Shown here one piece after another: positions 34,301 to 44,595 of a stretch of DNA of 64,000 nt. Source of the DNA: Melastoma dodecandrum (taxonomy: Eukaryota; Streptophyta; Magnoliopsida; Myrtales; Melastomataceae); contig JARUPY010000606.1 in NCBI GenBank assembly GCA_029817715.1, forward strand, positions 5,828,001 through 5,892,000, in the 5' to 3' direction. The notes beneath the pieces were generated by a model. It searched no databases. It worked only from the letters and a program-made list of their open reading frames with translations, and was not told the DNA's origin. A program made the translations under genes and the position numbers. Each line of letters begins with the position of its first letter. Position 1 is the stretch's first letter.

Positions 34301-35378
34301 TAACTCGTTCCACATTAGACATCTGACTGATAAATCCACTTGGTTTGTGCGAAGCCGCATAATGCTGAATAGGACATGTTTGCAGGTTGTTGGATCTAGT
34401 GGGATTTGGTGTTTCGGTTGCAACTGGCCTTCAGTTCATCGAGAAATTCCCTGAGCGGACTTATCGGTCGATGATTATACCGATTCTACAAGAGGATAAG
34501 AGAAATGGTAGATTGCTATAATTTCCCTCTTGTTTGCATCTCAATTCATTCCTTTGCTTGTTTCAAAGTTTGGATACTGTTGGTTTCAGGTGAATCCACC
34601 AAGCGGGGTTTCTACATGTATGATGAGAAACGCAGAGCAAATGCTGATCCAGAGTTGCAGAAGTATATAGAGAAAGCGAGAAACGTTTCCAGTATATCCA
34701 TCGACTCCAAGGTGACGAACCGCGATATGATTTCAGTGATTGGCATCGAAGTTCGTGTTTTTCATACGGTTATTTTTCTTTCTTTTGGCAGCTGACTAGT
34801 TTGCCAGAGAAAGACATCCTGGAGATGATATTTTTTCCCGTCGTAAATGAGGCATGCCGAGTCCTCGCGGAAGGTATTGCAGCGAAGGCAGCGGATCTCG
34901 ACGTGGCCTCTGTTATGGGCATGGGATTTCCGCCTTATAGGTAAGTGTAATCGTACTTGGCCTACCGATGACGTTGTTATCATCCTCAAGGCCCTAATCA
35001 TGCCTTCTCCTTTTTTCTGACTGAACAGGGGGGGCATCATGTTCTGGGCGGACTCTCTCGGATCCAAGTACATCTGTTCGAGGTTGGCGGAATGGTCAAA
35101 GGCATACGGGGGCTTCTTCAGGCCTTGTGCTTACTTGGTCGAACGAGCCTCCAAGGGTGCTTTGCTGGTAAGCATCTCATCACCTCATGATGCTTTTTAG
35201 TGAAATTAAGCATCTAGGGATAAGCCCATCTTGCTCAAATGTTTCACCACGAACATGCCTTGGCTGTGACTTCCATCCTTTAACTGCAATGACCCTCGCT
35301 TTTTCTGCATCTCTAATCGCTAGACCTTTGTCTACTCTGCAGAGCGCTCCGGTAGGGGGATCAACAGCTCGTTTGTGA
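31363..35378 (+). CDS. MFP2: peroxisomal fatty acid beta-oxidation multifunctional protein (MFP2/MFP-a type)
   Basis: Eighteen exons join in frame to 722 residues, the usual family length: 31363-31471, 31632-31703, 31795-31851, 31942-31992, 32068-32135, 32219-32300, 32653-32708, 32803-33105, 33174-33260, 33347-33521, 33593-33714, 33793-33956, 34041-34295, 34386-34507, 34590-34711, 34792-34940, 35029-35167 and 35343-35378. The N-terminal enoyl-CoA hydratase part has the catalytic Glu pair (Glu116 in GGGLELAM, Glu136 in LGLPE). The dehydrogenase part has the NAD motif GGGLMGSG (316-323), [19 protein letters not shown] and [13 protein letters not shown]. The protein performs hydration and 3-hydroxyacyl-CoA oxidation in peroxisomes and ends in ARL, a type 1 peroxisomal signal. 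It is closer to the MFP2/glyoxysomal MFP-a form than to AIM1. An in-frame ATG at 31303 is less likely. Confidence 0.93.
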
Positions 35379-36135
35379 GCTTATCCTACTCAAGCCATCA
35401 CAGCGCATGGTCCTGATTCTTTCTTTTGGGCACTATGATCCCTGCAATCGAACGAGGGATAAGATAAACGTATTGTAACAAATAAACCATTTTTTTAGGA
35501 ACTCCTCGCCAAAGCCATCATCATAAGGACTAATGTTGCAAAACCATCGGGGGTGGGTTTGTGAAACGATGTGAGAACAATCATGTAATAACGTATGATG
35601 TAGACGTATTTTTGTGTCTGAGAATAATCAGGATTGAGAGCAAGGTTGTGATGGTAGTAGACTTCCTTTTGGAGTAACACTCGGTGGGTGGCCTTTGAAG
35701 ACACTCCCAAAGTGGAAAGACGAAAATATCCAGAACCCTTTGGAGATCGCAAAGGGACTTAATTCACCTGGCCGCAGATCGAACCTCCCGAAAGGCATTT
35801 TTCTCCGACGAACCCTGCCTGGTTCATATCGTCAGCCCCCGTGATGATGATATCGAGAGAGCTGAAACTAACTGCAGCCAAGTCATGGTGTTGTGCGCAT
35901 CTCCAACCTCTGCGACCCCGCGTCCATTGCAGAGACGCGACCTCGTCCCACGCCAAGCAATCAAGGCGCGTATTCTGTCTCTCGGTAAGAAAAAGGCGGA
36001 CCATGTTAGAAAAAAAATTTAGGACAATGCATGGACCGCAGGCTTCAATAGTTTGTTTTCAACCGCGAAAACGACAAATTTTTTTTTTTATCCAGCGTGT
36101 TGTCGTAATAAAACAACGATCTCTGATCTAACCCG
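35379..36135. other. intergenic after MFP2
   Basis: 3' flank of MFP2 and sequence leading to a stranded SWEET exon. A short VVVIK-coding piece near 36099-36113, after an acceptor-like TCCAG, may belong to the same SWEET remnant but is out of frame with it. Confidence 0.4.
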
Positions 36136-36228
36136 AGGAGCGTGGAGTACATGCCATTCTTCCTCTCCTTGTTCTTGTTCTTGAACGGAGGGATTTGGTC
36201 TTTATACGTCGTCGACTACTTCCTCCTG
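36136..36228 (+). pseudogene. SWEET sugar transporter exon remnant
   Basis: The plus strand reads RSVEYMPFFLSLFLFLNGG then IWSLYVVDYFLL, ending at a GTAAAT splice donor. This matches the start of the second MtN3/saliva repeat in plant SWEET proteins of the SWEET16/17 kind (family form: T-K-SVEYMPF-L-S-FLFLNGG-W-YAL-DYFL-VPN). Upstream, VVVIK is in another frame with an intervening stop. I find no downstream exon with the VPN-GTG continuation within the next 1.7 kb. It is therefore a lone, frame-damaged exon rather than a working transporter. Confidence 0.7.
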
Positions 36229-37995
36229 GTAAATAACTCTACTCCTCCCTCAACCGCTTTCTTACAAACGCCTTGTCAGAAGAGAACATCAAATCTATCG
36301 CCAACCACACTGTGTTGTGTTGTGTTGCGCCATGTCAACGTACGCCTGAGCCCTGGGCCTGGAATGGCCCATTCGATGATGTCGTCGGTAAAGAAAAGAA
36401 GAAGTTCTTAATTATATAATACCAATCATTAATATATCTGTAAGGTCCCATTTATGATATTTACCTACTGACAGGCCTTCATTCAATACCCACCCTAAAA
36501 TCTCGTTCCAATCCCATTTTTTTTTTCTTTTGGTTGGAAAGGTTTCGTTTCCTCTTTCAGACTAATAACTAAACCACCAAACACTCACAATATCCGCAGA
36601 TAAAGGAAGGTTTGTGTTCTTTTAAAAGATTTATCCGACTGCATTTGACATCTACCTGCTGCTGCGACTGTTGAGAGTTTGAACCTAATAAGAATTTTAA
36701 TCTCTTTTTCTTTTTTCTTTTCGAGTGGTGTAGTCGTAGATATTATTATGGGTAACGTGTTAAGGGAGCCTGCACTTGGGTCCCCCCACCCTCTCCTCCT
36801 CCTCCTCCTACAGATCAACAATTTTATCACCCACTTATCTTTTTTCTTCATACATGAATTGAATGATAATGAGATACTTCTCTATGCTTTCTTCATGGGG
36901 GGACAAGACTTGTTCGGGTCATGTGACGACGCTTCAACAGGAGACACACAAAAAAAAAAAAAAACTCTTCCACGTTGTCGGAACATTCTTCATCCATCAA
37001 AACATATTCACTGGTAATGAGAAAGGTGAGGGTGAGCGTGAGACCATAAAACAATCCACCGGATGGGCGACCTAGTCGTCGTCGGCCAGTATTATTTATC
37101 TTCATGTGGGCATGATCTTCCCATTTGTTTCTATAAGAAAACCCAGCCCCAAATCAAATTATTGAGCTTTTCCCATCCATCTAATCACACACCAGTTACG
37201 TGTAATCTCTAGGGGAGACAGCTATCTATCTCTCTCTCCATGTCGTAATCACCCCGGGTGTACAATCTGTGGGGACATTCAAACTTTGCTAAACAATCCC
37301 AACATTGTGTTGGTGGGACACACGATGTACATTACTAGGTGGGCTGCCCATATTTTGTGTCCGGGGAGCCAACAGACTCATCGCTACCAACAGGGATGGT
37401 GGTCGTGTGGTGGTGTTAACTTAAAATATTTCTCAATAAGTCACAGAGGGGAGGGGGGGGGTGAATCTCTCTCAATTTAAGACGACGACGATAATGATAG
37501 GATGGATGGATGTTTGAAGGGAGAAAGGAGGAAGAGGGGGGGGGGGGTTGTCGCCATCCGATAAAGTTCTGACAAGAACGGCTTTGTGTTGTCTTTCCTC
37601 TGGGTCCAATTCTTATTTGATTCCATCCTTGACTTTCTAAATTATAATAATTTATTTAACAAAATGGTCCATCACATAAAAGACAAACCGGAGAGGGAAC
37701 TCAACTAAATAATAAAAAATTTTGTTGATCTCGTGGACCCCCTTTTGTTATTTCCTGCTCCCCCCCGGAAGATGCATAATTAGCTAAATATAAATAATTT
37801 TTTTTACCATTCGACCAAAATATAAACCAGAGTTGGTGAGCTTTCCACGTACGTACGATTTCTGTCCCGAGATTAAATAATTCTTTTATGAGTTTCTTTT
37901 AAAGGCTGTAAGAAAGTTACTACTAATAAAAACAACCCTCGTCGTCGTCGGAGCTTTCCTCCTACCTTCCTTCTCCCATCATCACTCGCTCCCTC
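36229..37995. other. intergenic, upstream region of OCTOPUS-like gene
   Basis: Low-complexity DNA with G runs (near 37447 and 37537) and poly-A tracts. Pyrimidine-rich CTT/TCC sequence just before 37996 suits a 5' leader. No further SWEET exon or other coding segment recognised. Confidence 0.4.
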
Positions 37996-39276
37996 ATGGA
38001 CGCCCCCGAAAACAAGAAAGGCGACGCCTTCGTCCCCTCCGACGACCTCCCCCCCGCCGCCCCCGCGGACGTCTCCGTCTGCTCCCTCCACCCATACCCT
38101 GCCAACCTCGGCGGCGGCATCTGCGCCTCTTGCCTCAAGGAGAAGCTCGGCAAGCTTATCTCCTCAACCTCCGCCTCCGTCTCATCCTCCTCCTCCTCCT
38201 CATTCCCTCTCCACCTTCACCGCCCTCCCTCCTCTTCCTCCTCCTCCTCCACCTCTGCAGTCCGCTCTCCCCCTTCCTCCGACCTCTCCACATCCTCCTC
38301 CTCCTTCTCCAAGCCTAACACCCGCGGCCGAGCCCTCCGGGCCAAGATCCCTGGGTTCCTCTACTACAAGAAGAAGAAGAACAGGAAGTGTCATTCCCCT
38401 GCTCCGGCCGTGTCAGATCGTGCCGCGGAGCTCGCCTTTCGGAGGAGCAACACCGCTCCGAAAAGGCCAGAGCACCCGGGCAAGTTCCTCGACGAAGACA
38501 TTCTCGAGTTTAGTCCCCGGAAGAAGGGGTTCTGGTCGTTTTTCTACCTCCCTGCGAGCAACCACCTGCTGTACTCCGGGCCGAGGCATCGACACCGCGC
38601 CCCTAACAACAACAAAGCTCATGCGCCGTCCTCAGCCACCTCGGCAGTTACACCAGGAAGGAGGGCCGAGAGGACCTTGCCTCTCCCTGACGACATATCC
38701 AAGAGGTGCGCCGAGGTCATCCTGGAGGACGACGACTTCGATGGTGTGGCTCGAAACGGTAACAATTTCGATAGGAAGGTGTCGAGATCCAGATCGGTCG
38801 GGTGTGGAAGCCGGAGCTTCTCTGGGGATTTCTTCGAGAGGATCTCGACCGGGTTCGGCGACTGCACCTTCCGGCGCGTCCAGTCCCAGAGAGAACCCAA
38901 CGGCCATGGCAACCCCAGGCACCGGGTCTCGTCAGCCGACCCAGACTACTGCATGAAGAACAGGGTACGGTGCGGCAGGATCTTCGGCGGATTCATGTCG
39001 GCTTCACCATCCTCGTCATTGTCTTCCTCATCATACCGGGTAGGGACCGGCTCAAGCGAAGTCCGGCACCACCCCGGAGGAATGAACAGGGCCCAGTCCA
39101 CGGCGCAGCAAGTCGACGCCACCCACGGGAGGAGCAGGAGCTGGGGAGGATGGGTATTCGCGAGCCCGCTGCGGGGATTTGTCCGTCCTTCTAAGGACGT
39201 GAAAAGCAGGGGGAAGAGCTGCAATGCGGGACCGAATCTCAACGGCAGCCCGTCTCTGTTGGCCGTGGGAGGGTAG
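37996..39276 (+). CDS. OCTOPUS-like protein (DUF740 family)
   Basis: A single-exon frame of 426 residues. The family signature is at the N-terminus: CSLHP at 29-33 followed by GGGICASCLKEKLGKL (Cys43, Cys46), a possible zinc-binding knot (C-x2-H ... C-x2-C). The middle is Ser/Pro low complexity (55-110), then a basic KKKKN patch, FWSFFYLPAS near 180, and EVILEDDDFD near 240. OCTOPUS and relatives are plasma-membrane-associated, polar proteins that promote phloem (protophloem) differentiation and antagonise BIN2. This copy is shorter than canonical OCTOPUS (about 650 residues), so it is better called OCTOPUS-like. The Ser and Pro runs make codon use very C-rich and create long spurious frames on the other strand. 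Confidence 0.83.
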   Translation: MDAPENKKGDAFVPSDDLPPAAPADVSVCSLHPYPANLGGGICASCLKEKLGKLISSTSASVSSSSSSSFPLHLHRPPSSSSSSSTSAVRSPPSSDLSTSSSSFSKPNTRGRALRAKIPGFLYYKKKKNRKCHSPAPAVSDRAAELAFRRSNTAPKRPEHPGKFLDEDILEFSPRKKGFWSFFYLPASNHLLYSGPRHRHRAPNNNKAHAPSSATSAVTPGRRAERTLPLPDDISKRCAEVILEDDDFDGVARNGNNFDRKVSRSRSVGCGSRSFSGDFFERISTGFGDCTFRRVQSQREPNGHGNPRHRVSSADPDYCMKNRVRCGRIFGGFMSASPSSSLSSSSYRVGTGSSEVRHHPGGMNRAQSTAQQVDATHGRSRSWGGWVFASPLRGFVRPSKDVKSRGKSCNAGPNLNGSPSLLAVGG

Positions 39277-40094
39277 CCGGACGGGGGAAGTATCCGGGGA
39301 CGGCGAACCCCCGGCCGGTGAAATCTTTTGATAAGATAAATATGTTAGCAGTTTACCGTTCGTTGTTCAGGAGAGAAGAATTCAATATCATAGTATTAAA
39401 AAGAAAATGTTACGTTCAAAACAGATCTCTAGATCAAGTTCATGGCGACACATCCTTAGTACGAAGAACAACCAAGTTCATTTATGATCGTAGTTAAGTG
39501 GTTGTAAATTGTTTTAAATTCATGGTAAAGTTATCTCCGTGCAAGAGTTGTGGGTGTCACATGCAAATATGCATGTCGGGTCGTCTTCTTACACAGAGTG
39601 AGAGAGAGAGAGAGAGAGAGAGGGAGACATTTGCGTCTCCCTTGTAATAATGATGCGGACAAAACAAAACAGGGCACGCAGTTCAGTGCGTGCCTTCGTC
39701 TGGTTGAATCAAAATATATAAAGGAAAAGGACATTGAGAAATTCTGACCATCACCAAGTAGTCACGAGATAGAGAAAGGCTAGAAATAAATCATAGAAAA
39801 TATGGGGTAAAAAATCACGTAAGAGGTGAAGTGTTTCTCAACTTTGCAGAAAAACCTACGGCTTTTTCACTCTTCCCAGATCCACTTCCCGATGACAAAA
39901 ATATATTTCATTTATTATAATAATAATAATAATAAAATAGTCGGATTCTTCCAAATTTTGAATTTTTATTTGCTCCCCCATTAAGACAGAAAAAGCTGCA
40001 ATAAGCCCAACATAACCCCCCCGAGGCCCATGTGAAGGCCCGACCAGAAACCTAAGCCCAAGACTAAGCCCAGTTCGTCGGGTCGTTTTTTTGC
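39277..40094. other. convergent intergenic region between OCTOPUS-like and SAG21-like genes
   Basis: 3' flanks of two converging genes, with a (GA)n microsatellite at 39601-39622 and an (ATA)n run near 39917-39936. No gene seen. Confidence 0.5.
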
Positions 40095-40545
40095 TCAGTT
40101 CTTTGCCTTGGGGTTGAGTAGCATCGCCCGGAGTTCAGCGGCGTCTATCTCCACCGCACGATCAGCCGGCCTGTAGTAACCCGTCACCGGATCAGGAGCC
40201 CACGGAGACTCCCTCGCCGAGCCCCCCGCCGCCTGATCCATCTTCCTCGTCAAGCCACCCGCGGGCATCCCACCACCATACCCACCACCGGAAAATACTC
40301 CTCCCGACCCCACCGCGGGAGAAGCCGCGAATCCCCTCCTGGAAATCCGTCGAAGGAAATAACCTTTTCATGTATGGGAAAAATACAACAAAACCCAAAA
40401 AAGGAAGTATTTTAAGGGGGGGGGGGGGAGGAGGTTGGTTGTTTCTTAGCTTCACGGGGTTTACCAACCTGGACGCGACGGGGACGAAAAGGTTATCGGC
40501 GAGGCAGGAGACGACCGACTTGGCGCTGGCGAGGCTGCGTGCCAT
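40095..40545 (-). CDS. SAG21-like late embryogenesis abundant protein (LEA_3 family)
   Basis: Two exons, 40469-40545 and 40095-40338, join in frame (phase 2, GT-AG) to give 106 residues. The N-terminus MARSLASAKSVVSCLADN is the mitochondrial-targeting-like start shared by LEA5/SAG21 proteins, and RRGFAAS follows the splice. A Gly-rich linker leads to the diagnostic C-terminus: WAPDPVTGYYRPADRAVEIDAAELRAMLL. SAG21 relatives protect against oxidative stress, respond to abscisic acid, drought and senescence, and localise to mitochondria. Upstream lie a (GA)n tract, a G-box CACGTG and a TATA box, which fits stress-inducible expression. Confidence 0.93.
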
Positions 40546-40592
40546 AACGTTCGTCAGCCCGCAAGTCCTTACGAACGTTAAACGGAGGAAGA

Positions 40593-40596
<4 letters not shown>

Positions 40597-40625
<29 letters not shown>
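40597..40625 (-). repeat. (GA)n microsatellite in SAG21-like 5' leader
   Basis: A near-uninterrupted GA dinucleotide run about 50 bases upstream of the minus-strand ATG at 40545 (CT repeat on the coding strand), in the probable 5' leader. Confidence 0.85.
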
Positions 40626-40627
<2 letters not shown>

Positions 40628-40666
40628 CGTGTGGCTTTTGTGAGTCGGACCTCCTCCTCACTCACT

Positions 40667-40672
40667 CACGTG
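40667..40672 (-). promoter_or_regulatory. G-box/ABRE core CACGTG
   Basis: CACGTG extended by ACGTGG, the core bound by bZIP factors of the abscisic acid response. It sits about 120 bases upstream of the SAG21-like ATG. Relevance is inferred from the known ABA response of the family. Confidence 0.4.
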
Positions 40673-40751
40673 GTCACCACCTCCTCCTCCTCCTCCTTGT
40701 GCTTAGTGGCTGGCTGCGGGGACAGGGTTTGGGTTTGGGTCAGGGGGTCTC

Positions 40752-40759
40752 TTTATATA
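40752..40759 (-). promoter_or_regulatory. TATA box of SAG21-like gene
   Basis: The minus strand reads TATATAAA about 207 bases before the ATG at 40545. If used, transcription would begin near 40725 and the CACGTG core would fall in the leader. Confidence 0.45.
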
Positions 40760-41535
40760 AAACAACCGGGGGGGGGGGGGGCTTCGTATTTAATGACTTA
40801 ATATTTATTAACATGAATAAGGGAAAGAATAAAAAGAAAAGGGGAGAATCCACACACCAGAAATTGGGGGGGGGGGGAAGAAGAAGAAGAAGAAGAAGCA
40901 AAAAAGAATTTGACGACGTCACTCATATGGAGTGTGGATGAAACATAAAATTCATTCGTTTATTTGGTTTTTATTTTCTCCTGAAAATGTGGCGGAGGGG
41001 AGAAGGAAAGTGACCGACTTCCCCCAAGATTTTATTATGCCCGTGGCATTACACGCCTATTTTTATTTTATGCTTGCTTTGTCATTCATTTTGTACCAAA
41101 ATCTTTGCCAACTTTTCTCATCTCTCCCCGTCGCTTCCACTTCCTTTTGCCAAAATCAGCATCATAACACAACCCCGTTTTTTTTTCCCCCTGAATTTGA
41201 TGGGGTCTTCATGTTTTATGTGATTTTCAAAGAACTGGATTTTTTTCTATTATTCTTTTCAAAAAAAAATGAAAAAATCTTCTCCGAATTATTATTATTA
41301 TTATTGAAGTGGAGTGGCGGTGGGTTATGTTGTATTTGACGCGTGTAATGAGTGAAAAGACATCTGATCCCGGATCTTACCAGAATTTAGGTTAATGGTT
41401 GTTGCAGGCGCATTGGCCTGCTAAATAATAATTAATTATTTAGTGGGGGGGGACGCGTCAATTACGACTGCATCGGACTCAACGTCTTGGGCGGCCTCGT
41501 CTTTTGGGCTGGGGGGCATGTGAGCTGGTGGTAAT
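40760..41535. other. intergenic between SAG21-like gene and hAT element
   Basis: Contains G runs near 40770 and 40867, an (AAG)n run near 40880-40897 and an (ATT)n run near 41289-41305. No coding segment recognised. The left target duplication of the hAT element is at 41528-41535. Confidence 0.4.
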
Positions 41536-42350
41536 TAGGGGAGAGCACGGTTTTCGGGTAAAACCGGGAATATGTTCGAACTGTCACCATAGGGTCGGTG
41601 TCAGTACAGGTTCTCGAATAAATCGAATAGGTTTTAGGTTCTAAATTTTACAAAATCGACGGTACCAAGTACGATTTCAAGTTCTCCCCCCTGAACCAAC
41701 CTGGAGAACCACCTAACCTAAATTTTACCCAACCCAACCCCATAACCTACCCTAAATCTTATCCAACCCAATAACCTAACTTAAATTTTACCATACCCAC
41801 AAACAATTGTCCCTATCTTCACAACAACGTCTTCATCAAACGGTTCCAGATATTACGGTTTCTTACGATAAGTCAGCTCCTAATCTACTTTTTCCCTTCT
41901 TCCCCGCCTTGCCTTGTCAATTTTTATTTACGATTCTTTCTGGGTTAGGTTAGGTTGAGCCGTGGGTGATGGGAATATTTTCTTAAAAGTTCTTTTTGTC
42001 CGAACATAGCCGGTCATGGGGTGATTATGTGGGGTTTGGATTTTGATTTTGATGTAATTTGAGGCGTTGGTGCTCTGGATCATCTGTTTGGGTGTCTTAA
42101 TCAGAATCGAAACACGAACCGCTCATAGGGCGACGCCGATGACCGAACCAGAATTGAAACTCAGAGGGCGACGCCGCTAACGGAACCGAAACAGAACCGG
42201 AACCTGTACCAGAACCGGTAGGTAGGTTCTTGAGTGGGTCTTTGATTAATTTGGTAGGTTCTAGGTTCTAAAAATTAAGAACCAGACATTATAAGGTAGG
42301 GTCCAAGTTCCACGTCCCGAACCTGAAAACTTGAAACCTGCTCACCCCTA
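41536..42350. mobile_element. non-autonomous hAT-superfamily transposon
   Basis: The 815-bp element is bounded by identical 8-bp target duplications GTGGTAAT at 41528-41535 and 42351-42358. Its ends form imperfect terminal inverted repeats: TAGGGGAGAGCACGGTTTT at the left and, read inward, TAGGGGTGAGCAGGTTT at the right. An 8-bp duplication with a (T/C)AGGGGTGAGCA-type end is typical of plant hAT elements. No transposase frame is present inside; the interior consists of AACC/GGTT-rich short repeats such as GAACC and GGTTC. It therefore depends on an autonomous hAT element elsewhere. Confidence 0.85.
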
Positions 42351-43145
42351 GTGGTAATCAATGCATCCAGTCATAACCCCAAACAAATAATATTCGGTTC
42401 TAAGAGATTTACAGATTACTTGGGTAATAACAAAAGAAATACACCAACAAACCTGGTAAAAAAAATGTCATTTTTTTTATCCCAACCATGAGGGCATGAT
42501 TTTTTTTGCCGCCGGATGTTAGAAATTATGGACCCCTCTTCTAAAAATTAGTTAATAGAAGAGAGGATTTTCAACCATTTTAAAGATTTTGGTTCGACAG
42601 CAGTCGTGGAATGGATGCCAAGCAGGGAGTGAATCCCACAATGTCTGTCTGTCTGGTAATATATGACCCCCTCCCGCCCGTAAGTTCGCATCGCCAATCA
42701 TCCACTACAAGCAACTTGATAAAAAAAAACACCGAGTCGAAAGAAATTGGCAAATGTGTTTCAGGGTTACTGGACAGTCGCCATGCACTAAACCATATCA
42801 GTCTAGTCATATCCCCGAGTAGATTTTGATCTCATTGCCTGACAATGATAACATGTTCCACACAAAAGTAACCTTATGTTTCAAACAACGAGCTCAAAAG
42901 CCTCGTTAGGAGAATCCACTCATATAGTTCACGCGAATTGGATAGACGTGCCGTGCCCTGCACAGGAGGGGTATTGGCAGCAAATTAGACCTCTAGGTAT
43001 GAACAATGATCCTCTCGACAAATAAAAAAAAAAAAAAAGTAAATGGATTACGACAATGTAAGGAATCTAATAAATCTGAATAACCTATTAGGAAGATCCT
43101 TCACGACCAAGCACATTTGCCTCTTAAAATCCCAGGTGATCTTGA
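42351..43145. other. intergenic after the hAT element
   Basis: AT-rich DNA with a poly-A run near 43025-43040. No continuation of the HIG1 remnant and no other coding segment recognised. Confidence 0.4.
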
Positions 43146-43369
43146 CGCGGTCTTCATATCAGGCAGCGACGCAATCGAACCCGCGATCCCACTCAGCCAC
43201 AAGCTCCCTCCCTCCCTTCACCCCGCCAATTCAATTACCCCACAAAACAAACAATCTGGGCAAGACGAAAGATCCAATTTTAAATCCAGAACCCAACCGA
43301 GAATTACCAACCGCCCTCAGCTTGTGCTCAACGATCCACTCCCTCGCCGACTCCAACGAACTCTATCAT
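43146..43369 (-). pseudogene. HIG1-domain (hypoxia-responsive) protein remnant
   Basis: Two exons are readable on the minus strand. One (43308-43362) encodes EWIVEHKLRAVG and ends in a GTAATT donor. After a 100-bp intron, the other (43146-43207) encodes SLWLSGIAGSIA and then PDMKTA. This matches plant HIG1 proteins (WI-EHKLR-VGCLWLSGI-GSIAYNWS...MKTSVRII), small inner-mitochondrial-membrane factors linked to respiratory complexes and hypoxia. Damage: the nearest ATG (43367-43369) is out of frame, with an in-frame stop just before the conserved exon; the residues after GSIA are shortened; the helix after MKT is missing and no further exon is seen. It looks like a truncated, dead copy. Confidence 0.65.
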
Positions 43370-43691
43370 CTCCAATCTCCCCCTCCTCCTCGGATCCGGA
43401 TTCGGGTCGGTTTCGGCCCCCCCCCCGGGATCTCTCCACCTCCCTCCACGGCTTCTCTTCTTAAAAAGGCGCAAACTTTCTAGGAAAGAAAGGAGGAAGC
43501 CCACTCAAACATTCAACCCGACTCGGCCCGGCCCGTAAGGGCCCGCCCGATCCAAACGGGCTTGGATAATTAAAATTTGAGATATTGTGAATATTCGGAA
43601 ATCAAGCGAAATAATATCTGAATAGATATAATATAATATAATATCAAATCACTGGACAGTTATGGAACTGTCAGTTCGAATATCCGCAACA

Positions 43692-43698
43692 TATATAT
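43692..43698 (+). promoter_or_regulatory. TATA-like box of first FCP1-like gene
   Basis: TATATAT lies about 45-50 bases before the ATG at 43741. This spacing is why the ATG overlapping the TATA string at 43699 is not chosen as the start. Confidence 0.4.
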
Positions 43699-43740
43699 GT
43701 GTGGGTTCCCCTTCCTTCCTCTCCAACCTCACATTCTGAG

Positions 43741-44595
43741 ATGATTGCGGCCAAGATGCAAATCATGGATTGCGGCGTCAGTGGCTTCGTGCGTGCTTCG
43801 ACCAAGCGAGCGAGAGAAGAGTGCGCTCACCCCATGTCCTACCAGTGCAAGTGCCTCCTGTGCGAAGAGTTTGTGGGAGATGATCACGGCATGGCGTTTG
43901 AGTATCTCCTGCCCGATCTGAGGATTACCGAGTTCCACGCGGATTTCATCCGGAGGATGCATACGAACAACACGGTCAAGGCTGGAAAGCTTCACCTGGT
44001 CCTCGATTTGGATAACACACTGCTCCACACGGTCAGGGTGGACGAGATGGCAGGGGCGATCATGCCGGGGCACGGGGACTTGTTGGCCAACGGTAGGGAC
44101 TTGGTCCTCATCAATAACGAGTTCCTGACAAAGCTGCGGCCGTTCTTGTGGGAGTTCCTGAAGGAGGCGAGCACCATGTTCGAGATGACTGTCTACACGA
44201 TGGGCGGCTGCGTATACGGCTCCATCATGGTCGAACTGATCGATCCCGACCGGTCATACTTCAGCGACAGGGTGATTACTCGGGAGGACTGTACCACAAG
44301 GGGACGCAAGAGCCTCGACATCGTGCTTGCTGAGGAGAGTAACGTGATTATCATCGACGACAGAAGGGACGTATGGCCAGAACACGGGGCGAACTTGATA
44401 CAGATAAAGCCGTACCATTACCTGTCGGAAGATGGGACGACGATGGAAGAGAGGGCGGTGGACGACGACAACGACTGGGCTCTGCTGGACATCCTCGAGA
44501 GGCTGAGGGACATCCACCGGGCTTACTTCTCACCGGAATCCGAGATAGAAGGGATCAAAGATGTTAGGACTTTGTTGAAGCTTATTGGTGACTAA
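43741..44595 (+). CDS. FCP1-like CTD phosphatase, CPL4-related, copy 1 (no BRCT)
   Basis: Intronless frame of 284 residues from the ATG at 43741 (298 if 43699 is used). A Cys cluster (CAHPM...CKCLLCEEF) like the one preceding the catalytic domain of plant CPL4 comes first. Then the FCP1 homology domain: HLVLDLDNTLLH with the catalytic DxDxT, KLRPFLWEFL, FEMTVYTMG, DRVITREDC, KSLDIVL and VIIIDDRRDVWP (metal-binding Asp pair). These enzymes dephosphorylate the RNA polymerase II C-terminal domain. The protein ends at DVRTLLKLIG, exactly where CPL4 goes on into its BRCT domain, so the CTD-docking module is absent. All catalytic motifs look intact. It is followed 276 bases later by a tandem relative. 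Confidence 0.85.
   Translation: MIAAKMQIMDCGVSGFVRASTKRAREECAHPMSYQCKCLLCEEFVGDDHGMAFEYLLPDLRITEFHADFIRRMHTNNTVKAGKLHLVLDLDNTLLHTVRVDEMAGAIMPGHGDLLANGRDLVLINNEFLTKLRPFLWEFLKEASTMFEMTVYTMGGCVYGSIMVELIDPDRSYFSDRVITREDCTTRGRKSLDIVLAEESNVIIIDDRRDVWPEHGANLIQIKPYHYLSEDGTTMEERAVDDDNDWALLDILERLRDIHRAYFSPESEIEGIKDVRTLLKLIGD

Noticed and set aside
38420..38956. Long alternative frames inside the OCTOPUS-like gene on both strands
   Set aside because: They result from C-rich codon use and Ser/Pro runs; only the 37996 frame carries the DUF740 motif.
40860..40900. G-run plus (AAG)n as a possible CRISPR-like or structured array
   Set aside because: Simple-sequence repeats in a plant genome; no repeat-spacer pattern.
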